Shown piece after piece: positions 35,444 to 47,764 of a DNA stretch of 64,000 bases (positions within the stretch are counted from its first letter, which is position 1; each line of letters opens with the position of its first letter). The stretch covers positions 77,880,253 to 77,944,252 of the forward strand of contig NC_079135.1 in the NCBI RefSeq assembly GCF_945859705.1, in the 5' to 3' direction. The position numbers were made by a program, and so were the translations under genes. This DNA comes from Episyrphus balteatus. Lineage: Eukaryota > Arthropoda > Insecta > Diptera > Syrphidae. The notes beneath the pieces were generated by a model, which was not told where the DNA came from, ran no database searches, and saw nothing but the letters and a program-made list of their open reading frames with translations.

Positions 35444-38443
35444 TTAGGACATGAACATTTTTTTTTGTTGTTTGACATTTTTGAGAAAAAATAAAAATTC
35501 AATTTTATTTCCACTGCTTTAAATATTACGTATACAAAGTTTAATCAAAAGCGTTAGAGCCGTTTTCGAGAAATTCGTAATATCGTATTTTTTGTATGGG
35601 AGGTATACGTTCTAAACGAGATATAAAAAAACAAAAAAAAACCAACTTTCAGAATTCCATAAAAATCATCTGTATCAAATTTGAAGAAAATCCGTCCACC
35701 CGTTTAGGCTGTGGAAATGTGTACAGATGGACGCACAACCGCACAGACGCACAGACGTACAGACGCACGGACGGAATTGCGAGACCCACTTTTTTGGGAT
35801 TCTCCATCATCGTAATGTTGGTTTTGATTAAAACCTCAAATTTTTTTTTCGACACGAAACCAATACTTGCCCTATAGAGCAAGTAAAGATTGAATTTATT
35901 GAGGACATAGTCACATTACCAATTTTGTTTGATTTTCCTTTAGATACATAAATTGAAAGCAAAAAAAGGAACCTTATTTTTTCGATGGGTAGCATTTTTC
36001 TAAAATTAAGGAAAGTATATGAACCTTGTTTCAAATAACGTAAAAAGGTCTAAAATACCCTTTTACGCAAACAAAAAATAATGTATTTAAAATATCTAAA
36101 CAAACCATCTTAATTCTTTATCAGATGATAATATCATATTATGAAGTCTATTGTTTTTTTAACTAGATCAGCGAATATGGTGATCTAATAAATTAAATCT
36201 GTAGCATTCCAATAATAGAGGTGTTGTTCAGTTTTTAAAAGCAAATTCAAATGCAGTTGAATTGGGTGTAAAGAAACACACTTGTTAACCAATAAATTTA
36301 TACTTCGCTGCACCCTGTCGAAAATTAATTAGTCTAATCAAAGCAAGGTTTTTGGTTTTATTCCAAATCTCGGCTCTAAACATCTAAACAACCACTACCT
36401 ATATCCGTTAAATTCATTTGTGTAAATTTGACGCTTTTAAACCAACAATCCAAACAAACTTAAAATATATTTAAAATAAAATCGTTTTACAAAATTGTAC
36501 CTACTGAAAAAAGCTATTTTAGGTTTTTTGTTTTGTTATGAGAGAGAAGATTAAACATTTATACGCGTTAGATGATGTCAAAAGCAGAGCGCATTAGCAT
36601 TCACACCAAAATGTATAGGTATATAAATAGAAGAGAATCCAGGACTATTTTCATTCAGAACCTCAGCGTCATGATTAATGTATGCGCCAAATTGCAATGC
36701 TTATTTATGTCCTATTTAAATGGAATTAAATATATATCTATCTATCTACGTCTGAAACAGCATTCGGTCCTCTATTCCAAATTGAATGGAAATTAGCCAG
36801 GCACCAACATGACACAGGACGAAGAAGGGGCTGGACGAGATCGGGACTTGGTACCCAATGACGGGTAGTTGTATCCTCCAATTAGCTAGACAACTACTGC
36901 AATTGCAACCCACTGAATAATTGATCTCAGTTAACTATTGCTGTCATTGTGTGACAGTGGTTAGGTCCCGTTGTTCGGATACAATGGTGGATGCGGTGAG
37001 AATTGTTGCTCCATCTCCCTTGGTAGCTGCTATACAATATAGAGACACTAGGTTATGGAGGGGATTTTAAGTCCAGAAGGGAATATTAAATTGAACAGAC
37101 AAAACCAAACGCAGTCAAGGTGAACATGTATGTATCCAGGGGTTGAACATTAAATCCCATAGATATTCGGCGGATTAATCATCATTGATGGCTGCAAAAC
37201 CGCACAACGTGCATTTTCAACCTGACTTTTTATCCCAAATAATATGGTAGATTCGTATTATTATAATAGTGATGTGTGTAATTTTTACTATCTTTTGGAT
37301 ATGAATTGTACTCACTAAAGAAGTTGAACAAACCTCAATAAGATAAAAAGCTGGGAATTGATACTTCCAAAACGTTCTTTTAAGAAAGAAATAGTTTTAA
37401 AAAATTTAAGCAACTTATTAGAGATTTTATTGAATTAAATCCTCAAAAATGCAACAAAAATCTATTGAAACCAAAAAAAAAAAACACTCTAGTACATTTT
37501 TAAAAAATGTAATAGGTTACATAATAATTAAAAAAAAAAATTCTAACTTTTGAAAATCAAATATGTTTATTTTTTTAGGAAATAGTCTGCACAGCACTGT
37601 AGTTTGATATTGCAGATGTGCATGCTGATTTCTGACAGCCAACATAGACACTCACACAGTGTCGATATGTATTTGAATCCTTATTCGATAATGGCAAAAT
37701 AATTGATTAAATCCACTTAATAGAGGTGCGATGAGGTAGGTTGATGCTGATAATGGAGGAGGGGTTGTTGGAGTAGCAAATGGTAGCGAGAGGTGACGCA
37801 ACAAATACTTATTATTATATAATTTTTTTTCGGGATTTATGAGGATTATCCGATTTTGGCGTATAGTATTTTCACCCCACTCCGGAAATGAATTATTGAC
37901 AGATTTTTGAGTTGATCACTAGTAGAGAGAGAGAGAGAGAGTGAGCGATTGAAGTTCGGAGAAATAATTTTGTGCATAATGAATTGGGATTTGGGCACTA
38001 GGTCCAAAGTGAATTGGATTTTCTGAGAAGCAAGAGGCGGATTAAATTCAAAATTAATTTTCAATTGTTATAGGTGCTTATTGATAGTTCATCATTTATT
38101 TGTGAGGGATTTTCGGGAGATAATACGTAGAATCTACATTCTACATTTATAAAGAGAGAAAATGAATGTTTAATTAGGAAAGCGGAAAATATCTAAATTT
38201 GTAGGTAAGTAGGTTTTAAAAATATTAAATTCAAATTATCTAAAATCTGGAGTTAGCGATATTGAGAAGAATTTTGATTGAAGTCAAATTTAAAAGTCTA
38301 AAGGTGAAAGTGGATTCTAACCTTTTAATGAGACCTATTTTTGTGAGAACTTAAGTTTTAGTTGCTGGAACTGCAAAGGAGATAATTTTGCTCTATCAAC
38401 CTAGCATTATGATTTTTGCAAATATTTTAGGCATTTTGTAAAC

Positions 38444-38492
38444 AAAGGAGTGGCTAGTAGTATTAGCTAGTAATATTACCAGCCACTCCTTT
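38444..38492. repeat. Short hairpin AAAGGAGTGGCT...AGCCACTCCTTT
   Basis: The arms pair over about 24 bp with three mismatches around a tiny loop. It is shorter than a usual insect pre-miRNA and probably a miniature palindrome. Confidence 0.5.
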
Positions 38493-39190
38493 ATTTCAAA
38501 CGGTAAAGCTTTGGAACAGAATTAATAGGTCACATTTTAGTTGATGGGTACTAGATATAGTACTTGTTTAGGGTTCATAAAAAAAATCAGACTCGAGACA
38601 ACAATTTTCCATGACATTACGATGATGGAGAATGCCAAAAAATAGGTCTGGTAATTCTATATGGCTGTCTGTCTGTGTTTATACCTCGAGCTACAGCTTA
38701 AACGAGTGAAGTAATTTTCTCCAAACTTGGTATAAAGCAGTTTTGGGTGGATTCCTTAGAGGAGAAAAAGTTAATTTTTTTCAAAAACTGCGATTTTACT
38801 ATCCATATTTTTAAATTAAAAAAAAATATTTTCTGTTATTAACTTCAACTGTACCTGCCACTGAACGGTTTTTTTGGTTTCTGATTATCTCGTACAAGAT
38901 TATCCCGATTTCAACGAAAAACACGATTCAGGATTTAAAAAAAAAAAATTATTTTTGTTTGAAAAATCAATTTTTTGAAGGCGGTTTGGTGAAAAATTTT
39001 GAAATTTCGTTTTTATGTGTGAATTAATTGTTTCTACAAAATGGCATAGGTAGCAACTTTTTTTTGAAACATTTTAGAAAATTTTTATATAGGTATAAAA
39101 AATTATTTAAAAAAACGGCTCAAACGATTTTTGATTTTTTTTTTCTAAATACTCTTTTTAATTCAAGAAATCAAATGACATACTTTTACC

Positions 39191-39220
39191 ATAAGAACAA
39201 GTACGTGCAACCTCAGTCGT
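39191..39220 (-). repeat. Dispersed-repeat terminus (minus-strand copy)
   Basis: Reverse complement of the 18491 terminus (ACAAGTACGTGCAACCTCAGTCGT). It follows a copy of the CCATTTTGTAGAAA block at 39030-39050, showing that the two dispersed sequences belong to one longer repeat. Confidence 0.6.
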
Positions 39221-40658
39221 AAACAGATGGAAAAATACCTGAATTTGAATATGCAAGGTTTTGAATTTTAATAATTTTTACTGGTCAGTGCACCAAAAAA
39301 AAATATTTTTAAATTATTGGTTGCGAGTTTTTTCTTAGAACCTGGAGACCTTTCAACTTTTTTATAAAATATCTGAAAATAATAAATATTAGGTATTTTG
39401 AACAATAGATTTTATAAATAGAGCAAGGAGGTCCAAATTTACATGTTCGTTATTGCTATCTCTTAATATAAAGTAATATAAATTGGTTATACCTCTCGTT
39501 TTTACAGGTTTTTTTAGATTAAATTAAAATAGTTCTTTAAAAAATGATAAGAATTATTTTGTTCTCATGAACTGTTAATATAAAGGCAAGGACATGCGAC
39601 TGAGTCATATATTTTGTATTTAAACACTTTGTACATACGTACACAACATTATGTAAATAATGACCATCAAAATTAAATATTGCTATTTATAAAACTATTA
39701 TTTAAAATTTAAATGCTTTAACTCACCCCCAAATCTTGAATTCTTGTACATGTGGAATAACCTTCACATTTGACGGTTTCTAGTCCATACCCATTTTCAT
39801 CTATTCAAAGTGCTTAAATTCATTATATTCAGTTTTTAATTGTTCTTGAAAAAATATGTTTCAGATCCTTTCTACACATGTTCTAGATTTTTAATAATAC
39901 ATAATGAATGTATCTACCATCGATATCGGACCCGTCTTTCTTTAACTATTAAAATCGAAAAATAAAAGTAGTAAAATAAAATGTATATGACAGACTTGTT
40001 TATCTGTCTACTACGTTCACAATAATAACAAGTTTTTTTATTTTGAATTTCTAAAATTCTTAAAATTCTAAAAGTGCATAGAGATTTTTGGTCTTGTCAA
40101 CGCATGTTAACGTAAGCCCAAAGTGACTTAAATCGAAATCATTATAGTAGAGTCATTGTCGACTTGTTCCACGTGGCATATAATAGTGCGCTTTTTTAAA
40201 AATCCTGCCAGATAACAACTTTCACTCATGAAGTACTGCCCTTAAATATTGTGTTTGGACAAAACAAAGTCAAAATGAGAAAAACATGACAGGGTGCCAA
40301 TATCCCAGCATTTATATACATATTATAAATTTTTCTTAGCTTTCTATAAAAGTCAGTTTTAAAGTTCAAGTGACCTCAACTCCAAAGCGTTTAATTTTAA
40401 TAATTTTTTATTATTTTTGTTATTTTTTCTTCGTTTCTATAAAAGTATCGAATGGCACGAGGCAACGATAAAAACGTGACCCACACAATAGTTTCTTTTT
40501 CGAAGCTATCGTTTCATACAAATAAGATGAGTATTTCAAAAAGAAAAAAACCTATAAAGAGGGTATAGAAACCTACAAAAAAAACCCATAGAAAGGCTTA
40601 ATGCATACAAATTTACAAATTTTCATAACAATAAAAGAATACAAAAAAAAAAAAAAAC

Positions 40659-40664
40659 ACTCAC
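40659..40664 (-). other. Splice donor GTGAGT ending the large coding exon
   Basis: On the minus strand the exon ends ...TTTCTG and the intron opens GTGAGTG followed by a T-rich run. The break falls after the first base of a codon (phase 1). The match to the U1 consensus, and the abrupt switch from complex coding sequence to T-rich low-complexity sequence, support it. Confidence 0.85.
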
Positions 40665-42651
40665 CAGAAATTCCCGCATCGTTTATACTTGAGGTTGATG
40701 AAAATCCGGGCAGCTTTCGCCATCCCTTTCGATTCCAGAAACTTCTTGCTTTTGATTCAGTTGGCACAATTGGTCCCGGATCTTCGGCAGCCTTAATTTT
40801 CGCACAATTCAACACCCGATGACCACAGGATGTCCTTGTAAGGAAAACACTATTCCCCGACTCCTGGTCCTGTGAACGTTGCGACGAACGACAACTATTC
40901 GATCCAAAAAACGCACAATTCTGCGAATTATGCCTATTCTGGTTAGCAGCAGCAGCTGCTGCTGCTGCAGTAGCTGTCTGACGGGCAGTCAATAAATTCG
41001 ATAAAGCGGCATTCGTTTTGTGGAGACGAAGACTTCCAATATAACTTGCCCCACTACTGCCACTAAAGCCACTATCCAAATCACCGCAAAATGCTGGATT
41101 GGTATTGGTCGCTACCGGCGACAGCAGGTCATCGGACGGCCCAACCGTACTAAGCAAATCTGCTATGTTTGCTTCGGAAATTGCATCGTGATGACGATTG
41201 CGGGATGCTCTTGTGTCCACCATCGATGTTGTTGTGGATGGCTGGTTGTCCTCATCCGTCGGACTGCCACTTGGTGGAGTTTCGGGCATCAACATAGCCT
41301 CCACTGATAAATTGAGCTCACCTAAGATCTTCCGATGTCGATTTTGGACACGACGGAACTCTTCCTCCACCATAGACTGATTGAGTGAACCGGCTGAATG
41401 TGATGTTGTGGCTCGCATTCCTGCACCCGATCCAGACGAAGAACTGGTCGATGCGGCAGCGGAAATTTGTTGAGTGCGATTTTCTCCGGAAATTTCTTCG
41501 TAAAAATTCTCATGGGTGCCACCGTAACGTGTCTGGTAGGACTGTCTTGTGGCCGGTGAAACCAGCTGTTTGTTCTTTTTACCCTTAGAGAGGAGTGCTC
41601 TGATGGAGTTTGGAGGTGGCGGTCTCGAGGAGCCAGGTAATTGTTCCGGTGGTGGAATGTTTGAGTGGCGCATTGCAGCTCCCGGTTCGTAGTAGGCATA
41701 CGAGTAGTCTTGGTGGTGCATCGCATGGTGCACCATACTTAGGCTGGGAGATGTTGTGGTTGTTGCCATTGTTTCTATCATCCCGATATTGGATTGCGAA
41801 GAAGACCACTTCACGGAGGCGGTGGAGTTATCGTTACCCAAGGATGACGACGACGCCACAGCCCCTCCAGTCGAGACATTCACCGATGACGACGACTTTT
41901 TCCCCCGGAATGACTTTATCGAAATCGGTAGCTGCTGTTGGTCTTTGTCCTGAGTGCACACCTCAATGGCGTTGGGATCATCAGGATAACGGGGAATTAT
42001 TCTTCGGTTACTTGGACTTATGCCAACACTCCCTGCACCCATACCCAGTGAATTTATATTGGCTGAACTATCACCGACGGCAGTTGCAACGCTCATATGG
42101 TGTGATTGGGTGTGATGGTGATGCATATGATGAACACCGCCAGACTGTGTTGGTGGTGCACCATTGCCATTGCCGGCGCCACCTGTTATCGTTGGGCTGG
42201 CGGCGGGAGGTGTTTTATTAATCTGTTTCATATTTGTTGTCAGGCCCATTTGTGACGGATAATCAAGTGGAGAAGGAGGAAAGTGGGGGTACAAAATGGA
42301 TTGGGATTGATGTTGCTGCTGCTGCTGTGCAGTTCCTGCACCTCCACTTCCCGGAACCCGATCAGGCATAGCACCTGAGCTGCTGTACTTTTGGTAACTC
42401 GGGTGATGAGAACGCTGCTGGTGGAACAGTTGGTTTTGTTGTTGTTGTTGCTGCTGTTGCTGCTGATGATGCTTCTGCTGGTAATGATGATGATGCGCCT
42501 GCAGATGCGAATGTGGGTGATGCTGATGTTGGGGGTAGAGATGATTTTGGATATAAGACTGTTGCTGCTGCTGTGATGCTGATGGCAGTAGTGGTGGTGG
42601 TGGTGGCTGTTGCTTTTGTTTGCTGCGCCGTCCTCCCAAGCAATTCTCCAT
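40665..42651 (-). CDS. First coding exon of a large Gln/His/Ser-rich, mostly disordered protein (662 codons, continues in a later exon)
   Basis: The frame opens at ATG 42651 (context GCCATGG) and runs 662 codons to a GTGAGT donor, leaving one base of the next codon (phase 1). An in-frame TAG at 42675-42673 makes this the first in-frame Met. Past the donor the frame reads only 30 more residues of intron-like, Phe-rich sequence. Regions by residue: poly-Pro 16-20; Gln/His-rich 27-110 with ten Gln near 63-72; a second His cluster 174-185; a less repetitive block 216-252 with basic RGKK; proline-rich 333-347; a YEEI motif at Tyr384, which matches the preferred Src-type SH2 ligand if phosphorylated; a charged, probably helical segment 429-453 followed by a TPPSGSP motif; a Ser/Gly cluster near 527-540; poly-Ala 562-569; and a basic, Trp-containing tail 634-650. 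No enzyme domain or membrane segment is visible. It looks like the N-terminus of a signalling or cytoskeletal scaffold. The family is unassigned; an NHS/GUK-holder-type adaptor is only a guess. Confidence 0.85.
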
Positions 42652-42658
42652 GGCACAT
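42362..42658 (-). other. Out-of-frame upstream ATG overlapping the main start (98-codon overlapping frame)
   Basis: An ATG at 42658, seven bases upstream of the main ATG and with A at -3 (ACCATGT), opens a different frame. That frame runs 98 codons through the CAG/CAC repeats, reading mainly as Thr, Ala and Ser, and overlaps the first ~95 codons of the main protein. A scanning ribosome meets this ATG first, so the main product would depend on leaky scanning or an alternative transcript start. Its amino-acid content is what the repeat gives in this frame, so it is probably not a functional protein; its regulatory effect is the point of interest. Confidence 0.35.
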
Positions 42659-42835
42659 GGTGAATCGATATTCTACGCTACGCTGTGTCTAATGGTCCTT
42701 CCACTTTTGCTTCTATCCTTCTTCCCTTGCTGCTGGTTTTCTCTTCGCTTCTCCTGGTCGCTGCAAATTTTCAGCCGGAGATAAGTCGTTGCAGCTCCTT
42801 GTTGCTATGATAGTGTGTAGTAGTGTCGCTGGTAA
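42652..42835 (-). other. 5' leader portion of the large exon, with a predicted acceptor at its edge
   Basis: Read on the minus strand, a pyrimidine tract (TTTCTCTGCTTCCAG) ends at 42836, preceded by a plausible branch-point sequence (CTTTAATGAC) about 25 nt upstream. Exon sequence would then start at 42835 and give a 184-nt non-coding leader to the ATG at 42651. This implies at least one further upstream non-coding exon and a promoter at higher coordinates. The acceptor is a sequence-motif call only; the leader could also simply continue upstream. Confidence 0.5.
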
Positions 42836-44390
42836 CTGGAAGCAGAGAAATGGTAAAATGTCATTAAAGCGGATTATCTTTGGTAATTTATTGCTGTAAT
42901 CAAGAATTTTATTGCGAGATTCTTTAGCACAGTGGCTGCATGGCGGCCGGGGTTATGATGTCTAAAGTGGATGTAAATGGGGAAAGGATCATTACGGAAA
43001 AGGAAGCTGCTGTTGATGCCTTTTTTTTTATTTTTGCTTGCTACTTGCTGCACCACTGTCGTGTAAGTGAATTAGAGTAAAGCATGCGAAATGGATATGT
43101 AGCAGACGTATACAATTTCTACACTTATATAGTCACAGCCACTCTCAATCTCGACTTGGATATAGGGTGTTGTTGGTTGGTGTAAAGGAATTTGAAATCT
43201 GGACAGGATAATGGGGTGTAAAAGGAATGTCGAAATAGGCAGACAATGGCTTGTTAGTGGAGGTCATTGTCTTGAAAAATAATATGCCAGTGAAATTTAT
43301 TAGAAGTTAATAGAATGTGGGTTGAGAAATGAGAAGTTGTATTTTAATATTTTGTTTTTTTTTGTTTTATTTTCACTAGCAAAAGAGGTAATTAATTTTG
43401 AGCCTTAAGACGGTTAACTTCTTACAGGGTTTAAAATTTAATTTGAAAAAGTGGCACTTAAGTCTTTTTAGAATAATGCTTATTATTTTTTGGAAGAAAG
43501 TGCAACTATGGCATTACTGTAATAAAGTGTTTTAGTTCTATTTTGATAGCTCTTTCTCAACAATGGACATCTTTAACATGAAAATAACTTCTGAGCAGAG
43601 TTCGATTTTTATTATTTTCGCCTTCTTTTTTACCTTATTAACTTTACTATAACTACATATATATAGGTAAATTGAAGGGGACCTGCAATTTTCTGTCGAG
43701 CACAAAGGCATGATAGTTAAATCTTTTTGCAATTTTATCGGAGGAGGCAGTCCCGCTACCGCTGTACAAAATGTCTTGTATTTGAACTCAGAACCTCTGG
43801 CGTGACAGTCTATCAAACATTCATTAGTGTGCGTCTTAAAATCAAAATTTTATGGGACGGCCCCAAATTCTGTTCTACCTTCGAAGAAAAAGGTTTGTAC
43901 GAATTTTTATTAGAGTCCTTCAACTTTTAGGTGTCGTTACTGGTGAAATCGTTTTTGCAGATTGATATGTAGCAGCACCCCTTAAACCTCATATACCTAT
44001 GTAATAAAATAAGCTGTTGTGGACAATATATATTTTGCCTACTTAAAGATGTGCCACAACCGAAAATTTTTAAATTATTTTATTAAAACATAGACAAAAT
44101 TAAAAAAAGATTTGGAAAATTTTCCAGAATTTTTTAAATCAGAATGATGAACCCGTGGAAGATACCACCCGTACATAATTTAACAGGTAGGTATTATAAA
44201 TTAAAAAAAAAATCAAGAGTTATGTTGCCTAGACACAATCTATTTCTTTATTGAAAATCTATAAAAAAAAAAAAACTTTAAGGACGATTTTTATTTATTT
44301 ATTTTTTTTTCTCGAAATGCAACTAAAAAATACAAGTCACATTTCTTTACAGCCCAATACAATACCTGTCTTAAGGAAAAAAAAAATTGG
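42836..44390. other. Region upstream of the large exon; nothing else supported
   Basis: If the acceptor at 42836 is right, this is intron between a 5' non-coding exon and the first coding exon. 42840-43260 is less AT-rich than average. No promoter motif was convincing. Confidence 0.35.
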
Positions 44391-44636
44391 TTAGATTGGT
44401 TCCAAATCAGGAAAAAAAAACCCCTAATTTTTTTCAGTTTTTATTCCTAACCCTTCCTGACCCTGTTTCATTTAGAAGTTTTTACGTATGAATGATCAAA
44501 CATCCGCCATTTACACTGGGCACAGAATATCGCCCTTGCTCTAGTTACTTCTTATCAAAAAAGGGCCAGAAAGGATTAGAGATAAAAATATGAAAAAAAG
44601 GGTATTTTTTTTTTTCCTGATTTGGAACCAATCTAG
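44391..44636. mobile_element. Foldback MITE (246 bp)
   Basis: The arms TTAGATTGGTTCCAAATCAG (from 44391) and CTGATTTGGAACCAATCTA (to 44635) are near-perfect. They continue inward with CCTAACCCTTCCTGACCC paired to the GGGCCAGAAAGGATTAG side. Only about 80 bp at the centre is unpaired. Confidence 0.65.
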
Positions 44637-46113
44637 GAACGTCGCACTCAATCTTCGCAAAAGAGTAAAATAAGGACCACCCTAATATGCATATTAGCAT
44701 GGCTTCTTTTAAATGTCAATTCTCTTGGCCAAATGAACATTGTTGTCAAATTTCAGTCATGTAGAATGGAGCAAATAGACATTTGCTGGTCCTTATTAAT
44801 TTTTGATTTTTTATCGCGAACAAAAAAGTATGAAAGTTCTCTAAGCCTTAACAAACATTTTTTTTCTTGTGTCCTTACACTCTTTCCTTCTGCAGAATAA
44901 AATATAATCTGTTCCCATTATGATATTTCAAACAGTTTGTGGTGAGTGAGCAAATTTACCTTATTTCATTTCCTCCAAAAGGTAAATTCCAACATCTTTT
45001 TATTTGAAAGAATCGAAGAAGAAAAGATTAATTTTTATTTTGTCTTTATCCTACATTTTCTTTCATTCGCAAATTAATCTCTTTTCAAACTGTTGAATTA
45101 ATATCTTGTACAAAACGAAGACCTGTCAAAAGTTAACTCCAGATCAAGTATCAAATTAATATACTCATACCAGTTAGCACTTTCTTGCAATTTATTTTTT
45201 TCCAACAACACTTCTGCAATGCAAGAAAAGATAAATCTTTGCAATTGCCGGTGTTGGTAACACCATAAGTTGACAGGTCTGGTATTTTAATTGCCAATGC
45301 AAATGTGAAAATGTTCATAATATATACATTTGGCAAGTACCAAAGTGCAAATTTGATGCTCGTATTTCAAAAAATGAATAAAAAAAAAAAACAAAACAAA
45401 AACAACTTAAATCTTACAACTTCTAATAAATGGTTAAACTTAAGCAAATTAGTGCTACCGTATCTCCAGCAACCCATTGCGAAATAACGTTTCTCGAACT
45501 CGAACTAACCATTCAGTCGGCATACCTACCTACTTTGCAAAAAAAAAAAGATCTTCCCTTTCTGCTCTGCCTCACCTCCAATGCTATTTCTTTCGACATA
45601 AACCTCTCATTGCGGTTATACCTTTAGCAAATTAAACACTTAAGGTGTACATGCAAAACATGACTCCTGATGCAGCATGAGACCAGCGCGACCATTAGAG
45701 CATCATCCCCGTACAGCTGTGTCGTTCGTCCGTCCAATCTGCAATGGCAAAATGGCAACTCAATATTGCGTTTATGCTATAAATTTTCAACGGTCGTGGG
45801 GCTAATTTATGGCCACTATTTTATCTAACACCACTTCGCGGACTATGAGCGCAAATAAATAAAATGCGCTCCACCTAAAGTATTCTCTAATTACTTGTCC
45901 TCGTTCAAGAGTGTTTCTTGAGTTGGCTGGCTTGGATGGACGAGCAAACCTGAACGGAAAACATGAACACGCGGAGCTCCCCATGGAACCACATCAAGTT
46001 ATCCTCGGGTAACAACGGTCATATGTACATGGTTACCAATATGGATAATAGTATTTCTTATTTCACTTAAATTTTAGAATCTAAAGAAGTATGGAACAAT
46101 AGTTTCTTTTTTG
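44637..46113. other. Non-coding interval with GC-richer block 45640-46020
   Basis: 45640-46020 is single-copy within the window and less AT-rich; its frames are not protein-like. It is a candidate cis-regulatory region only by composition. The rest is AT-rich. Confidence 0.35.
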
Positions 46114-47764
46114 ACGTGATAACGTCTTATAAATCGATGAACCATGGCAGCTACCACAAAAAAGTGACGTCATTTTCTAACGTTACACTCTCGCACTTTC
46201 GCAGTGCCCACAAAAATTTCAGTTCAAAATTAAAAATAAACTATTAGAGATGCAAAAATCTTCTATAGCTTATTTGAAAGATAATAACCTAAAGCTTAAT
46301 TCAAATGAAGGATTTTAAAAAATTTCGCCATTTAATAGGGTAAACAGGGGTAAAACATAAAGATGAAATTTGGGCTAAAATATTAATGAAAAGTTGTAGA
46401 GAGTTGATTTTGCTATAGATAGATGAGATTAATTTAAGAATAACTGCATTTAAGAAAAAATTCTAAAAAATTTTGGAACTAAGTTATAACGTTTTGTTTG
46501 AACGTTAAACACGTGTTGTGGCTATGACAAAATGATGGTTTTTGGTAGGGAATTTTTTTTTTGACAATTCTAAAGGTACCAGGTATAAATTTTTGAAAAA
46601 CACCTTGTTTTTTGGGTAGTTTTTGATTTTTATTTTTTTTATTGGAGCGTTCAAAAGATCTCAAACATGTAGGTTTTGGCTTTATGCATACATGTGTAAA
46701 AATTGGAATCGTTTAGTGAGTTTTGACTGAATAACGGAAGAAACAAGTTTTTAATACACACGTTTTTTGACCGTTTTTAACCGATTTTCATCGTTTTATA
46801 TTTTTATCTTTAATAGATACAGGAATAAAGTATATCGAGTAATAATAGACCATGACCACGACTAAATGTGTGCGAAGTTTCAATCATTTTCGTAAACACA
46901 ATTTCGAGATAACGGTAAAATAAAATTTTAGAATTCAACAGCTTATAACTTTTGACCAAGAGCAGATAGAAATTTTATTAAACTTATATGAGCATCCTGA
47001 TACAATTACCTTTCATTTGATATATCACACATATCGGTAGACTAACTACAAGCTACACAATGTTAAATCAAGAAACTTGCGAAAAACCTCAAAACACCAG
47101 TGGAGTGTTGCCCCCCGAACAGCCACGAATGTGGGAAGTACCGTAATCTCAGTCTGGAAATTCGACATGATAGACTTTAAAAAATTCTAACTTCTCTTGT
47201 AGGCATCTTTGAAATGCGATTTATACGTCATATGAAAGGTGAAATAATAAGCTTTCACATCGTATAACATTTTTTATAGGTTGTCAAACAAAAAAATTGA
47301 TTCCATAGCGTGAGAACATAAAAATAAATGTTTTTTGTTGCTTTTTTTAATGAAATTGGATCGAGTTCAAAAAATTCTAGCTATTTTTGTAGATGTCTCA
47401 TAGACCTGATCGATATATATATTTTGAGCTAAGACAATAAGCTGGTATAAAATTTGGTGTAGGTTGTTAGGGAAAAAAAATGGAATTGCTTTTGCTCATT
47501 GTTTTCAATAAGTTATTTTTATACTTTTTGCGCATTGTAAAAATTTAAAAATGGTTTTATTCTTAAGAAGAAATGCTTGGCTTTTAAATTGCATAACTTT
47601 TTTTGTAAGCTTTTAAAATAAAAAAAATAATATAATGAGAAAATAAAAAAGGTATTTTTTTTAGCTTTTTCTTGAAAATTATGATTGTTTGAAATAAGTA
47701 AACACTTCAATTGACTCATTTTAAACAAAAGCACACAACCTGTTTTCTGACGACGTTATCACGT
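46114..47764. mobile_element. Possible element bounded by inverted ACGTGATAACGTC
   Basis: ACGTGATAACGTC at 46114-46126 and its exact inverse at 47752-47764, each preceded outward by T/A-rich sequence, bracket 1.65 kb without a gene. Thirteen matching bases with few CpGs elsewhere make chance unlikely, but no target-site duplication was seen. Confidence 0.4.

Larger units (their letters stand above)
35447..40658. other. Non-coding interval, probably intron of the minus-strand gene, with repeats and a GC-richer block
   Basis: 35520-35880 and 38590-39220 are copies of the dispersed block also in the 19.6-20.6 kb foldback (CCGTCCACCCGTTTAGGCTG reversed; CCATGACATTACGATGATGG; CTGTCTGTCTGTGT). 36790-37300 is GC-richer with no gene called. 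A (GA)n run lies at 37923-37941. The 38444-38492 hairpin is listed separately. A T-rich segment near 40393 repeats 25385. Confidence 0.45.

Noticed and set aside
38444..38492. pre-miRNA
   Set aside because: The hairpin is only ~49 nt with a tiny loop, shorter than typical insect precursors.
41610..42221. 203-codon plus-strand frame
   Set aside because: Antisense shadow of the large coding exon; composition is what reversed Gln/Ser/His codons give.
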